NCBI RefSeq assembly: GCF_030161595.1
Contig: NZ_BSUM01000001.1
Coordinates: forward strand, 1,674,001-1,738,000
Length of the DNA stretch: 64,000 bases
Direction: 5' to 3'
Source: Litorihabitans aurantiacus
GTDB taxonomy: Bacteria; Actinomycetota; Actinomycetes; Actinomycetales; Beutenbergiaceae
In this document: piece by piece, positions 47,627 through 58,154 of the stretch
Layout of the letters: each line of letters opens with the position of its first letter
Numbering within the stretch: position 1 is the stretch's first letter
Translations under genes and position numbers: made by a program
The notes under the pieces: generated by a model
Told to the model about the DNA's origin: nothing
Databases searched by the model: none
The model's input: the letters and a program-made list of their open reading frames with translations, nothing else

Positions 47627-47831
47627 GGTCCAGTCTCGCGCACCGGAGCTGCAGGTGGTCGCCGGAGCGGCGCCTGGTTCCGTGACGGCCGAGTGGTGTT
47701 TCGGGACGGCACTGGCGTGCGGTCGAGCACTGTCCCCAGGGCCGAGAAACGTTGCGATGACAGCGAAATCTGTGGATACGAGTTCACCCCGAGGCCTGGC
47801 CCGTCGTACGTCTGTTCGATAGAATCGGTGC

Positions 47832-49714
47832 ATGGACGCGGGGGCGATCGGCGAGGGCAGGAGCGCGATGGACGACGCCCTGTCGATGCTGCACGACGAC
47901 CTGGCCCGGTTCGACGCGGCGCTGGTCCGCGAGCTCGAGGGGGCGACGTGGGCGCAGGCCGCCGAGGCGGCCGAGCAGGTCGAGCGCATCGCGCGTGCCG
48001 TGCACCGGCTGCAGCTGCGTGCCGCGGGCGCGGTGGAGGCGACGTCGCCGGCCCGGGTCGGTCACGACCCGGAGCGGGAGCCTGCGCCGTACCGCCGTGG
48101 GTGCGACATCCTGCGCAGCCGGGTGCGGATCAGCGGGAGCGAGGCGAGGCGACGGATCCGTGCGGCGGCGGCGCTGCTCCCCGGTACGAGCCTGACCGGT
48201 CAGCCGCTCGCGCCGCGGCGCGCCGCTCTGGCAGGCGCGGTGGGGACTGCCGCAGAGACCTCGGGACCGGGCGTCGAGGACCCGGACGCCGGCGGCGGTG
48301 CCGACGACACCGTAGGTGACGGCCGCAGCACGGGTGACGGCGAGGACCACACCCCGGGCGCCGAGGCGATCGCGGTGATCCTGCGGGTGATGGACCGGGT
48401 GACCGAGATCGCGCCGCCGGACGTCCGGCGTGCGGCCGAGCGCACGATGACCACATACGCCGCCACCTTCGACCCGGGCACCCTCGAGCGCGTCGGACAG
48501 CGGCTGCTCGCGCACCTCGACCCCGACGGTCTCGAACCAGGCGAGAAGGACCGACGGGCGCGTCAGGGTGTGCGGGTGGGTGCCACCCGTGGTGGCCTGA
48601 CCCACCTCGACATCTGGGCCGACACCGTGCAGACCGAGGTGCTGCTGACCGTCTTCGACGCCGGCACGAATCCGCGTGCCGCGGCGGGCGCACGCCCTGA
48701 GATCGTCGGCACCGAGGTCGTGGGCAGCACGGCGGTTGCTCCGACGACCGGCGCGGACGTGGTGAGCGAGCCCTCGGCCTCGTCCACGACTCCCCCGGCG
48801 CCCGCCGCTCCGGGCGCCACAGACGACGACGTGATCGACGACCGCACGCGTCCCCAGGTCATGCTGGACGCGCTCGTCTCCGCGTGCGAGACCGCCCTCC
48901 GCACCGGCGGGCTCCCACGGCTCGGCGGGCAGCCACCTCAGCTACTGGTGACGATGCAGCTGGACGACCTCCGGGCGGGGCTCGCGACCGGCGGCGCCTA
49001 CCCAGGTTGGCCCGACGACGAGAACCCTCCGGGTGCAGGTGCGGCGCAGGATCCGGAACCACCGCCAGATCCGGTGGCACCACTGGACCGGGTAGCACCA
49101 CCGGACCGGGCAGCACCACCGGACCGGGTAGCACCACCGGACCGGGTAGCACCACCGGACCGGGTGGCGTCGCCGGATTTGACCTGTGCGCCGGGTGGGA
49201 CCGCTCTACCCGGTCGGGCCACGCCGTCGCGGGGGTGGGTGCCGCCGCGCGCGGAGCTGCGCTGCTCCCCCACGCCGGCCCCGTCCCGGCGAGCGCCGTG
49301 AGGCGGCTCGCCTGCGACGCCGACGTCATCCCCGTCGTGCTCGGCGGGCGCTCGGAGATCGTCGACCTCGGCCGACGTCACCGTCTCGTCCCCGCGACGC
49401 TGCGGCGCGCCCTCGTGGCACGCGACGGCGGCTGTCTCTTCCCCGGCTGCACGATCCCGTCGACCTGGTGCGAGGCTCACCACGTCGTCCCGTGGTCGCA
49501 GGGTGGGCGGACCGACGCCGACAACTGCGTGCTGCTCTGCTCGAGCCACCACCACGCCGTCCACACCGGTCGCTGGTCGGTGACCGCAGCACCGGGGCGA
49601 CCACCGACACCCGGGATCGCTCGCGATCCGCTCGCGACCTCCCCGTTCCAGATCACGTCCCCGTGGCGACGTCGACCGGAGCAGCGCTGGAACGCCTACC
49701 CGCTCGGGGCGTGA
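47832..49714 (+). CDS. DUF222 / HNH endonuclease domain protein (one frameshift)
   Basis: About 627 residues after correction. An N-terminal DUF222 region (about residues 10-230) and a variable Pro/Asp linker with a repeat (49074-49163) precede a C-terminal HNH nuclease: RDGGCLFPGCTIPSTWCEAH then HVVPWSQGGRTDADNCVLLC and HHHAVHTGRW, with intact zinc Cys and catalytic His. One G is missing around 49231-49235; adding it leads into GAALLPHAGPVPASAVRRLA. TAGAAT lies 6 bases before the ATG, suggesting a leaderless transcript. Such proteins are multi-copy in actinobacteria; role unknown. Confidence 0.87.
49074..49163 (+). repeat. Five 18-bp tandem repeats in the HNH gene linker
   Basis: Five 18-base copies encoding VAPLDR, VAPPDR, AAPPDR, VAPPDR, VAPPDR; a sixth, diverged copy reads VASPDL. 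They sit in the disordered linker between DUF222 and HNH domains and keep frame on copy change. Confidence 0.92.
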
Positions 49715-49759
49715 GGCGTGACGGGTGATCCGACACCCGGGGCGGTACCCAACGGGGAG

Positions 49760-49816
49760 GGCGGACGTGACGGCCGGTCACGAACGCTGGGGCAGGCGGA
49801 CGCGACGGCCGGCTAC
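49760..49816. repeat. 22-bp imperfect direct repeat
   Basis: GGCGGACG-GACGGCCGG-type copies at 49760-49781 and 49795-49816 with three differences, in the gap between the convergent HNH and VOC genes. No clear hairpin terminator is seen here. Confidence 0.6.
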
Positions 49817-49878
49817 AGACGCCGAGGCGGCGAGTCGCAGCGGCCGGTCGGGGATGCTGTTTCGGTACCGGCGCGTCC

Positions 49879-50295
49879 TCACCCCACGAAGATGCAGAAC
49901 GGGTGACCGGCCGGGTCGGCGTAGACGTACAGGGGCTCATCCGGATCGTCCGTGCGATCGCTGATGAGACGAGCCCCGAGGGCGAGCGCCCGCTCGTGCT
50001 GACGCTCCAGCGCCGACCGGTCGGGGACCGTCATGTCGAGGTGGAGCTGCTGCGGGACGCTGGGGTCCGGCCAGGTCGAGGCACGCAGCCTCTCGGCCAG
50101 CTGGAAGGCCAGCCGCCGGGTCCCGTCCGCCTCCGTCAGCACGAGCCAGTCCGCCTCGTCCGCTCCGTCGGCGGGGGCCTCGTCCCCCGGCCGGTACCGC
50201 AGGCCGAGGAGCTCGCGGTAGAACTCGGCCAGGCCTCGCACGTCCGTCGTGTCGAGGACCGTGTGCAGGAGTACGGGGTGCTCGCCGGTCGCCAT
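49879..50295 (-). CDS. VOC (glyoxalase-like) family protein
   Basis: 138 residues from the ATG at 50295; a GTG at 50322 adds nine. One pair of VOC motifs: VLLHTVLDTTDVRGLAEFYR with ELLGLRYRPG, then QQLHLDMTVPD and YADPAGHPFCIFVG. His in LLHTVLD and in QLHLDM are candidate metal ligands, and the closing DPAGHPFC is typical of this subgroup. Substrate unknown. Confidence 0.85.
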   Translation of the reverse strand: MATGEHPVLLHTVLDTTDVRGLAEFYRELLGLRYRPGDEAPADGADEADWLVLTEADGTRRLAFQLAERLRASTWPDPSVPQQLHLDMTVPDRSALERQHERALALGARLISDRTDDPDEPLYVYADPAGHPFCIFVG

Positions 50296-50327
50296 CGACC
50301 GAGTCAAGCAGTCCGGGTCCACGCACG

Positions 50328-51254
50328 CTACGCCGTCGTGAGCGCCAGCTCCAGCGAGTCCACCCGCTCCGCCACCACGACGCTCTCAGCGAGCGCCTGC
50401 GCCGCCCGCTGCGCCACGACCTGGACCTCCTCGCGCGTGAGCCCGGGCACGACCGCGAGCTCGACCTTGACCTCCGCGCGGCCCCCGGCGAGCACCGCCG
50501 TCCGGCGCACGCCGTCGACCCCTCCGACCGCCTCCGCCACCGCGGCGGCCACCGCGGGATCCTCCAGGGCCGGGACCCACTCCTCGCCACGCGCGATCGC
50601 CCACACCGCGGGGCGCGGCACCAGGACCGGTTCGTCGGCCCCCGGGTCCAGCACCAGTACACCGGCGGCCTCCTCGACCGCGGCCAGCGCCGTGCGCGCA
50701 CCCTCGTGCGGCACGGGTCGGGCGTCGCGGCGCCACGCAGCCATCGCCCGCACGCTGGAGAAGATCGGCAGCGCCTCGCGCCCGTCCGGGGTCCGCACCG
50801 TCACGAGCGCCGCGGAGGCCTGGCGCGCCTCGCGGAACGCGTCGTCGTCGCCACCGTGGTCGCAGCCCCCGCCGTGGACGTGATCGCGCGCCTCGGCACC
50901 GGGAGCGGTCTCGCCCCTACCCGTCCCGCCGGTGTGACCGCGCGCCTCGGCACCGGCGTGCGCCGTCGCACCCGAGACACGTGTCCCGGACGCGGGCTCG
51001 CGGTGACCCGTGAGCCGCTCTCGCACGTCGGCGTCGTGCTCGGTCTCCTCGTGGGCCACCACCGGCACCAGCACGCGCTCGCTCGCGAGCGCCCGGACGA
51101 CCGCCGTCGTCCGACTCGCCCCGACGGGCAGGGCGAGGGCTGCGGCCAGGAGCGGGGGGCACGTGCCGTCGTCGCCCGCGAAGGCCGACGTCGGGGGCAG
51201 CTCGCGCGGGGCGCGCTGCTCGCCCGTGCGCGGGAGGAAGTCGCCGATGGGCAC
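50328..51254 (-). CDS. SseB family protein
   Basis: 308 residues from the GTG at 51254, one base after the priA stop. Two SseB-like halves: ALPVGASRTTAVVRALASER with VLVPVVAHEE, and DGREALPIFSSVRAMAAWRR then ARPVPHEGARTALAAVEEAA. The C-terminal half (about residues 245-308) is the SseB C-domain (VLAGGRAEVKVELAVVPGL). Between the halves is a linker with a His/Cys/Asp cluster (DHVHGGGCDHGGDDD) that could bind metal. SseB genes after priA are common in actinobacteria; function unclear. Confidence 0.82.
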   Translation of the reverse strand: MPIGDFLPRTGEQRAPRELPPTSAFAGDDGTCPPLLAAALALPVGASRTTAVVRALASERVLVPVVAHEETEHDADVRERLTGHREPASGTRVSGATAHAGAEARGHTGGTGRGETAPGAEARDHVHGGGCDHGGDDDAFREARQASAALVTVRTPDGREALPIFSSVRAMAAWRRDARPVPHEGARTALAAVEEAAGVLVLDPGADEPVLVPRPAVWAIARGEEWVPALEDPAVAAAVAEAVGGVDGVRRTAVLAGGRAEVKVELAVVPGLTREEVQVVAQRAAQALAESVVVAERVDSLELALTTA

Positions 51255-51255
51255 G

Positions 51256-52079
51256 TCAGGCGCCGTGCCCGCCGTCGTCGGAGCCACCCTCGGAGCGAAC
51301 GCCGCCGTCGACCTCGCCGACGCCGTCGCCGGGCCGGCCCGCGACGTCGAGCGCCTGCTCGATCGTGAACGCACCCGAGTACAGCGCCGTGCCGACGATC
51401 GCGCCCTCGACACCGGTGGGCACGAGCTCGCGCAGCACGCGCAGGTCCTCCAGCGTGGAGATGCCGCCCGAGGCGATCACCGGGGCATCGGTCCGCGAGC
51501 AGACGTGGCGGAGCAGGTCGATGTTGGGCCCGCGCAGCGTGCCGTCCTTGGTCACGTCCGTCACCACGTAGCGGGCGCAGCCGGCCGCCTCGAGCTGGTC
51601 GAGCACCTCGTCGAGCTCACCGCCCTCCTGCGTCCAGCCGCGCGCCGCCAGGCGCGTCCCGCGCACGTCGAGACCGATCGCGATGCGATCGCCGTGCTCC
51701 GCGATCGCCGTCGCCGTCCACGCCGGGTCCTCGAGCGCGGCGGTGCCGATGTTGACCCGGCGCACCCCGGTCGCGAGCGCGCGGCGCAGCGACGCGTCGT
51801 CGCGGATGCCGCCGGACAGCTCGACCTGGATGCGCCCCGAGACCCGCTCGACGATCGAGGCCAGCAGCTCGTGGTTCGACCCGCGGCCGAACGCGGCGTC
51901 GAGGTCCACGAGGTGCAGCCACGGCGCGCCGGCGTCGACCCAGCGCCTCGCCTGGTCGAAAGGGTCGCCGTACTGGCCCCCGACCCGGCCACGCCCTGGA
52001 CGAGCTGGACGGCCTGACCACCCGTGACGTCGACGGCGGGCAGGAGCTCGAGCACGGGCAGGTCGGTGGCGGCGTTCAT
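51256..52079 (-). CDS. priA: Phosphoribosyl isomerase PriA/HisA (one frameshift)
   Basis: Beta/alpha-barrel isomerase of histidine synthesis. In actinobacteria lacking trpF the same enzyme also serves tryptophan synthesis. [18 protein letters not shown] holds the first catalytic Asp; [23 protein letters not shown] and [19 protein letters not shown] follow. One C/G is missing at 51977-51981; adding it joins GVAGSGG to [16 protein letters not shown]. Corrected length is about 274 residues. ATG at 52079. Confidence 0.92.
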
Positions 52080-52121
52080 CGTTGTCCTCAGGTGGTTCGG
52101 GATCGCGGGTCGTTCGAGATC

Positions 52122-52781
52122 TCAGGCGGTCAGCGAGTCGACCCAGTTGCGCAGGAGGCGCGCACCGGCGTCGCCGGACTTCTCGGGGTGGAACTGGGTG
52201 GCGCTCAGCGGGCCGTTCTCCACGGCGGCCACGAACGGGCGGCCGTGCTCGGCCCACGTCACGCGCGGTGGCACGAGCGGCGTGTCACCGGCCTCGGCGA
52301 GGATCTCCGCCGGGTCGACCCCCACCCCGTAGGAGTGCACGAAGTAGAAACGTTCGTCCTCCACACCGCGGAACAGCACGGTGTCGGCGGGCGGACGGAC
52401 GGCCGACCAGCCCATGTGCGGCACGATCTCGGCCTCGAGCGGGACGACCTCCCCGGGCCACTGGTCGAGGCCGGCGGTACGGGTGCCGTGCTCGGTCCCG
52501 GCGGTGAACAGCACCTGGAGGCCGACGCAGATCCCCAGCACCGGCCGCCCGCCCGCCAGGCGCCGGTCGATCATCCGGTCGCCCCCGACCGCGAGCAGCT
52601 GCTCCATCACCGCGGCGAACGCCCCGACGCCGGGGACCACGAGTCCGTCCGCAGCCGCGACGGCCGCCGGATCGGCGGTCAGCGTCACATCCGCTCCGGC
52701 GCGCTCCAGCGCCCGCACGGCGGAGTGGGTGTTGCCGGAGCCGTAGTCGAGGACCACGACGGCGGGGCGCGCGTCGGTCAC
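52122..52781 (-). CDS. hisH: Imidazole glycerol phosphate synthase, glutaminase subunit
   Basis: 219 residues. Class I amidotransferase: nucleophile Cys in [13 protein letters not shown], His/Glu in [32 protein letters not shown] opens it and VVPGVGAF is typical. It supplies ammonia to HisF, which is not in this window. The GTG at 52781 overlaps the stop of the upstream 264-residue protein. Confidence 0.95.
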   Translation of the reverse strand: MTDARPAVVVLDYGSGNTHSAVRALERAGADVTLTADPAAVAAADGLVVPGVGAFAAVMEQLLAVGGDRMIDRRLAGGRPVLGICVGLQVLFTAGTEHGTRTAGLDQWPGEVVPLEAEIVPHMGWSAVRPPADTVLFRGVEDERFYFVHSYGVGVDPAEILAEAGDTPLVPPRVTWAEHGRPFVAAVENGPLSATQFHPEKSGDAGARLLRNWVDSLTA

Positions 52782-53572
52782 GACGTCTCCCCCTCGTCGC
52801 GGCGTCGGCGCCCGAAGAGACCGCGCACCCCACCACCGCCGGCACCCCCGGCGCCACCGAGGTCGGAGGAGCTGATGTAGCCCGGCACCTGGGGCGCCTG
52901 GACCAGACCGATGAGCAGGCGTTCGGCGACGGCGTCGGCCTGCGCCAGCACGAGGCCCGGCGGCGGCTCCTGCGCGATCTGGCCCCCGCGGTAGCGCCGC
53001 GCCTTGACCTGCCCGGAGATCTCGCCGCTGACCTCCTCCACGCGCGCCGCCAGCAGCACCACCTCGCTGCGCGCGGCCACGGACAGCGCGGCCCCGAGGG
53101 CCTCGGCCTCCCGCGGGATGCCGCTGAGGAGCTCACCGGGGTCGGCGTCGGCCTCGAGCTGCTCGACGTAGCGCACCGCGATCGCGCCGCGCCCCGACGG
53201 CACCACCGCCGCCTCGATCCCGGCGAGTGCGAGGATCGAGGCGAGCACCTTCGCCTGCCTGACCTGCGTCAGCACGACGGCGGTGGTGCGGATGACGGCG
53301 GGCTCGACGTCGTCGTCGGCGGCATCCTCCTCAGCCGTGCCGGAGGCCGGTGCGGAGGTCGACGGCGTGGCGCCACCGGCCGTGCCGGCGGCGGAGGTGT
53401 CAGCGGCGGTGTCGGAGGCGTCGGCCGTGTCGGGGAGGCCGGGCGCCGAGGAGGCTCCGCCGTCGTCGCCGAAGAGGCTGGAGAGGTCGTCCGGGACGAC
53501 GACGCCGTCGGGCAGGTCGTGGGAGAGGTCGTCCGGGTCGTCCGCGCCGCCCTGATCGCGATCGGACGTCAC
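52778..53572 (-). CDS. Conserved hypothetical protein between hisB and hisH
   Basis: 264 residues. The first 90 are disordered and acidic (Asp/Ala/Ser/Thr-rich). The rest looks globular: [20 protein letters not shown] with [19 protein letters not shown], then [20 protein letters not shown]. The tail is Gly/Arg-rich ([14 protein letters not shown]). It overlaps hisH by GTGA and hisB by 4 bases, so it is firmly in the operon. I recognise no domain. Its first helix-strand region could be an ACT-like or ribosomal-L7-like fold, but that is a guess. Confidence 0.7.
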   Translation of the reverse strand: MTSDRDQGGADDPDDLSHDLPDGVVVPDDLSSLFGDDGGASSAPGLPDTADASDTAADTSAAGTAGGATPSTSAPASGTAEEDAADDDVEPAVIRTTAVVLTQVRQAKVLASILALAGIEAAVVPSGRGAIAVRYVEQLEADADPGELLSGIPREAEALGAALSVAARSEVVLLAARVEEVSGEISGQVKARRYRGGQIAQEPPPGLVLAQADAVAERLLIGLVQAPQVPGYISSSDLGGAGGAGGGGVRGLFGRRRRDEGETS

Positions 53573-54210
53573 AGCGCGCCCTTGGTCGAGGGCACGCCGA
53601 CGACGCGGTCGTCGAACGCGACGGCCGCGCGCAGCGCCCGGGCGAGCGCCTTGAACTGCGCCTCGACGATGTGGTGGGGGTCGCGCCCGGCGAGCACGCG
53701 CACGTGCAGGCAGATCCCGGCGTGCAGCGCGAGCGACTCCAGCACGTGCCGCGTCAGCGAGCCCGTGAAGTGGCCGCCGATGAGGTGGTAGGCCTGCCCC
53801 TCCGGCTCGCCCTCGTGCACGCAGTAGGGGCGCCCGGAGACGTCGACGACGGCGAGCGCCAGCGCCTCGTCCAGCGGCACCGTGGCGTCGGCGAAGCGGG
53901 CGATGCCGACCTTGTCGCCGAGCGCCTCGCGCAGCGCCTCACCGAGCACGATGGCCGTGTCCTCGACCGTGTGGTGCACGTCGATGTGGGTGTCGCCCGT
54001 CGCCCGCACCGTGAGGTCGAACCTCGCGTGCGTGCCCAGCGCGGTGAGCATGTGGTCCCAGAACCCGACCGTGGTGTCGACGTCGACGACACCGGTGCCG
54101 TCCAGATCGAGCTCGACCACGACGCTCGACTCGCGCGTGGTCCGCTCGATCCGCGCGCGGCGCGGGGCGCGCCCCGCCGTCGTCGGGGTCTGCTCGTTGG
54201 TCGCGCTCAT
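53569..54210 (-). CDS. hisB: Imidazoleglycerol-phosphate dehydratase
   Basis: 213 residues, monofunctional. [20 protein letters not shown] and [20 protein letters not shown] hold the Mn-binding His motifs; [16 protein letters not shown] and [20 protein letters not shown] complete the fold. The ATG at 54210 overlaps the hisC stop (ATGA). Confidence 0.96.
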   Translation of the reverse strand: MSATNEQTPTTAGRAPRRARIERTTRESSVVVELDLDGTGVVDVDTTVGFWDHMLTALGTHARFDLTVRATGDTHIDVHHTVEDTAIVLGEALREALGDKVGIARFADATVPLDEALALAVVDVSGRPYCVHEGEPEGQAYHLIGGHFTGSLTRHVLESLALHAGICLHVRVLAGRDPHHIVEAQFKALARALRAAVAFDDRVVGVPSTKGAL

Positions 54211-55412
54211 GCCCGTCCCTCCACCGATTCCTGCTCGATCGCCTGCGTGAGTGCCGCGCGGAAGGCGGCCGTCTCCTCCGGGGTGCCGACGGTGACGCGG
54301 AGCCACCCGTCCGGGCCCACCTCGCGCACGAGGATCCCCGCGTCCAGGAGGCGGCGCCACACGGCGTGCCTGTCGGAGAACCTACCGAACAGGATGAAGT
54401 TCGCGTCGCTCGCGACGGCGTCCAGGCCCCGCTCCTGCAGCCAGACCGCGAGGGCGTCCCGCTCCTGCCGGAGCGACGCGACCTGAGCCATGAGCTCGTC
54501 GGTGTGCCCGAGCGCCGCGAGCGCCACGGCCTGCGTCACCGCCGAGAGGTGGTACGGCAGCCGCACGATCCGCAGCGCGTCCACGAGCGCGGGGGCCGCG
54601 GCCAGGTAGCCGACGCGCGCACCCGCCATCCCGAAGGCCTTCGACATCGTGCGGGTGACGGCGAGGTGGGGGTGGTCGGCCAGGATCGAGAGGGCGCTCG
54701 GCACGCCCGCCCGCCGGAACTCCGCGTAGGCCTCGTCGAGGACCACCACGGTCGCGGCCCCGTCGGGACCGCTCGTGCGTGCGACGTCGAGGATGCGCTC
54801 CACCACCGGCAGCGGCAGCGCCGTGCCGGTCGGGTTGTTCGGGCTCGGCAGGAGCACGACGGCGGGGCGCACCTCGCGGATCAGCGCGATCGCGACGTCC
54901 GGGTCGAGGGTGAAGTCGTCCTCGCGCCGTCCGGCGACCCAGGCGGTGTGGGTGTCGCGCGCGTACTCGGGGTACATCGAGTAGGTCGGCGCGAAGGAGA
55001 GCGCGGTGCGACCCGGGCCGCCGAAGGCCTGCAGCAGGTGCAGCATGACCTCGTTGGAGCCGTTGGCGGCCCACAGGTGGTCGGCGTCGAGGCCCGTGAC
55101 GCCGGACTCGCGCTCGAGGTAGGCCGCGAGCGCCGTGCGCAGGGCGCGGAACTCGCGGTCGGGGTAGCGGTTCAGGCCGTGGGCGGCGCGGGCGACGGCG
55201 GCGGCGATGCTGGCGACCACCGCCTCGCTGGGCGGGTAGGGGTTCTCGTTGACGTTCAGCAGCACCGGGACGTCGAGCTGGGGCGCGCCGTACGGCTCCT
55301 CGTGCGCGAGCTCCGGTCGGATCGGGAGCCGGGGCGCTCGGGGCTCGGGGGCCTCACGGGCGTCGCGGGGCTCGGCGGCTGACGCGTCGGGCGCGTCGGA
55401 CGTGGCGGTCAC
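54207..55412 (-). CDS. hisC: Histidinol-phosphate aminotransferase
   Basis: About 401 residues. Fold type I PLP enzyme: [64 protein letters not shown] and the Lys-containing [18 protein letters not shown]. Start GTG at 55412. TAGACT lies 8 bases before it, a good -10, so hisC probably has its own near-leaderless promoter now that hisD is 3 kb away. Confidence 0.95.
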   Translation of the reverse strand: MTATSDAPDASAAEPRDAREAPEPRAPRLPIRPELAHEEPYGAPQLDVPVLLNVNENPYPPSEAVVASIAAAVARAAHGLNRYPDREFRALRTALAAYLERESGVTGLDADHLWAANGSNEVMLHLLQAFGGPGRTALSFAPTYSMYPEYARDTHTAWVAGRREDDFTLDPDVAIALIREVRPAVVLLPSPNNPTGTALPLPVVERILDVARTSGPDGAATVVVLDEAYAEFRRAGVPSALSILADHPHLAVTRTMSKAFGMAGARVGYLAAAPALVDALRIVRLPYHLSAVTQAVALAALGHTDELMAQVASLRQERDALAVWLQERGLDAVASDANFILFGRFSDRHAVWRRLLDAGILVREVGPDGWLRVTVGTPEETAAFRAALTQAIEQESVEGRA

Positions 55413-55518
55413 GGTGCCCCAGTCTAGGTGGGAGCGGCGCCGCGATCCCGCGGTGCCCGCACGGCGGGACGGGGGTCGCGCGGTGTGTCCACCGGCCGTG
55501 TCCACAAGGCTGACCGTC

Positions 55519-55541
55519 GGGGTCCGGGCCTGTCGGACCCC
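55519..55541. promoter_or_regulatory. Inverted repeat in the hisC / recQ divergent promoter region
   Basis: Perfect 8-base arms (GGGGTCCG / CGGACCCC) around a 7-base centre, directly upstream of the TACGGT -10 candidate for the helicase (55547-55552). It may be an operator or a short hairpin. Confidence 0.45.
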
Positions 55542-55559
55542 GCGCGTACGGTGATTCTC

Positions 55560-58061
55560 ATGACGGACCTGCCCCCGCTCGAGGAACCCCCTACGACCCC
55601 GAGTACGACGCCGCACCCCCGGACGACGGTGGCGCGGAGACGTACCGGGGCCCAGGTGCCGGCTCGCGAGCGACCGCCGCGCCGGCGCCGCGTCCCCGAG
55701 CGGGCGCGGGCGGCGACGACCGTCCGCAGGCGCGACGCCTCGCCCCCGAGGCCCGCTTCGCGCGGCCCCCACGTGCCGACGTCGCCGCGACCGCCGAGCT
55801 GCGCGCCGAGGCCGAGACCGCGCTGCGCGCGCTGGTGGGGCGGGAGGACGCCGTGCTGCGCGAGGACCAGTGGCGGGCGATCAGCGCGCTCGTGGCCGAC
55901 CGCGCCCGCGCCCTCGTGGTCCAGCGGACCGGCTGGGGGAAGTCGGCCGTGTACTTCGTGGCCACGAGCCTGCTGCGCGCCCGCGGCGCGGGGCCGACCG
56001 TGATCGTCTCGCCCCTGCTCGCCCTCATGCGCGACCAGGTGGCGGCCGCCTCCCGCGCGGACATCCGCGCCGTCACCATCAACTCCGCCAACACCACCGA
56101 GTGGGACGACATCCACGCCGCCGTCGCCGCCGGCGAGGTGGACGTCCTCCTGTGCTCCCCCGAACGCCTCAACAACCCGGCGTTCCGGTCCGAGGTGCTC
56201 CCCCGGCTGGCCGCGACGGCGGGTCTCGTGGTGGTCGACGAGGCCCACTGCGTCTCGGACTGGGGCCACGACTTCCGGCCCGACTACCGCCGCATCCGGA
56301 CGCTGCTCGAGACGCTGCCGGCCGGGACCCCGGTGCTCGCGACGACGGCGACAGCGAACGCCCGCGTCAGCGCCGATGTCGCCGAGCAGCTGGGCGCCGG
56401 GCTCCCCCGACCCCGGGGACGGGCGTGAGCGGCGGCGGAGGCTCGGACACGCCCCGCCGGGAGGTGCTGGTGCTGCGCGGGACGCTCGCACGCGACTCGC
56501 TGCGACTGGCGGTCCTCCCCCGGGCCGACGCCGCCGTACGCGTGGCGTGGCTCGTGGACTACCTGCGGAGCGCGACGGGGTCCGGGATCGTCTACTGCCT
56601 GACCGTCGCGATGGCCGAGGAGGTGGCCACGCAGCTGCGGTCCGCCGGCCTCGACGTCGCCTCCTACACCGGTCGGACCGAACCGTCCGAGCGGGAGCAG
56701 CTCGAGGCAGACCTGCTCGCCAACCGGGTCACGGCGCTGATCGCGACCTCGGCGCTCGGCATGGGCTTCGACAAGCCCGATCTCGCCTTCGTGGTGCACC
56801 TCGGGGCCCCGAGCTCCCCCATCGCCTACTACCAGCAGATCGGACGTGCGGGGCGCGGAGTCGCGAGCGCCGACGTCGTGCTGGCCCCCGGCCCCGAGGA
56901 CCGCGCGATCTGGGACTACTTCGGGTCGCTCGCCTTCCCCCGGCCGAGACCGTCCGCCAGGTGCTGGCGGCCCTGGCCGACTCGCCCGACTCGACCGCCT
57001 CGACCGCGCGGCTCGAGACCGCGGTCGACCTGCGCCGCTCGCGCCTGGAGATGATGCTCTCGGTGCTCGACGTCGACGGTGCGGTCAGCAAGGTCCGCGG
57101 CGGTTGGCGCCGCACCGGCCAGGAGTGGGACTACGACGCCGAGCGGTACGCCCGCGTGGAGCGCGCGCGGCTCGCCGAGCAGGCCGCGATGATCGAGTAC
57201 GAGCGGCTCGGGCCCGACGACTGCCGCGTGGCCTATCTGCGTCGGCAGCTCGACGACCCCGAGCTCGTGGGCGTGGGACCGGCGGGGTCCGGCGCCGACG
57301 GCACCGACACCGGCACCGGCACCGGCACCGGCACCGAGGACGGGACGCGAACCGCCGGCGGCCCCGCCTGGCGGTGCGGTCGGTGCGACCTGTGCGCCGG
57401 CCCGTGGGCGCCCGAGCTGCCCGACGGCGAGTCCGCCGAAAACGTCCGGGTCGCTCTCGCCCGGGCCGGGGTCGAGATCGTGCCGCGCCGGCAGTGGCCG
57501 ACCGGGATGCCCGGACTGGGCGTCGACCTCGCCGGGCGCATCGCCGTCGAGGACCGCGCCGAACCCGGCGTCGCGCTCGCGCGCATGGACGGGATCGGCC
57601 TGGCGGCCAGCGTGCGCGAGGCGGTCGGGACGACGGCGGGCGACGGCGTCGTCGGCCCCGACCTGCGCGCCGCGACCAGGAGCGTGCTCGAGCGCCTGCG
57701 GTCGGACGGGGTGCGGGTCGACGGTGTCGTGGCCGTGCGTTCGAGCACGCGCCCCCAGCTGGTGGACCACCTGGCGCGCGGCGCCGCCGCGGTGCTCGGG
57801 GTGCCGGTCGTCGGCTCGGTGGTCCCCCGCGACGGGATGCCCCCGGGTCGGCACGACCTCAACTCGGCGCAGCGTCTCGCGGTCGTCGAGCGACGGCTGC
57901 AGCTGGACCTGAGCGACGGCGCCGCCGCCGGGCTGAACGGTCGCAGCGTCCTTCTGGTGGACGACTACACCGACTCCGGCTGGACTCTGACGCTCGCGGC
58001 GCGACTGCTGCGCCGTGCCGGGGCCGGCGCCGTGCACCCGTTCACCATCGGAATGCGCTGA
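55560..58061 (+). CDS. rqlH: RecQ-like helicase with C-terminal phosphoribosyltransferase domain (RqlH type; three frameshifts)
   Basis: About 834 residues after correction. Helicase core: QRTGWGKSAVYFVA (Walker A), VVVDEAHCVSDWGHDFRPDY (motif II), TATANARV (motif III), YYQQIGRAGRG (motif VI). A Cys-rich zinc segment (CGRCDLC) follows, then a PRPP-type loop LLVDDYTDSGWT. This lacks WH/HRDC domains and matches the mycobacterial RqlH clade as I recall it. Single C losses at 55587-55591, 56404-56408 and 56937-56941 break it; correction gives EEPPYDPEYDAAPP, AGLPPTPGTG and SLAFPPAETVRQV. ATG at 55560 with TACGGT 7 bases upstream. Confidence 0.86.
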
Positions 58062-58069
58062 GCGTGGCC

Positions 58070-58110
58070 CACCCCGACGGGCGCCCGCAGTGGGGGCGCC
58101 CGTCGGGGTG
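58070..58110. terminator. Bidirectional terminator between rqlH and pspC
   Basis: Perfect 17-base arms (58070-58086, 58094-58110) and a 7-base loop, 8 bases past the helicase stop and facing the convergent pspC gene. Confidence 0.92.
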
Positions 58111-58154
58111 CCGGTGAGGCGTGCCGGTGAGGCGTGCCGGTGAGGCGTGCCGGT
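58108..58154. repeat. 13-bp tandem repeat (3.6 copies)
   Basis: GTGCCGGTGAGGC repeated, starting in the right arm of the terminator and ending at the pspC stop codon. Confidence 0.85.

Noticed and set aside
55560-58061. Programmed ribosomal frameshifting in rqlH
   Set aside because: Three shifts in plain C runs with no slippery heptamer plus pseudoknot, and the same error type occurs in unrelated genes.
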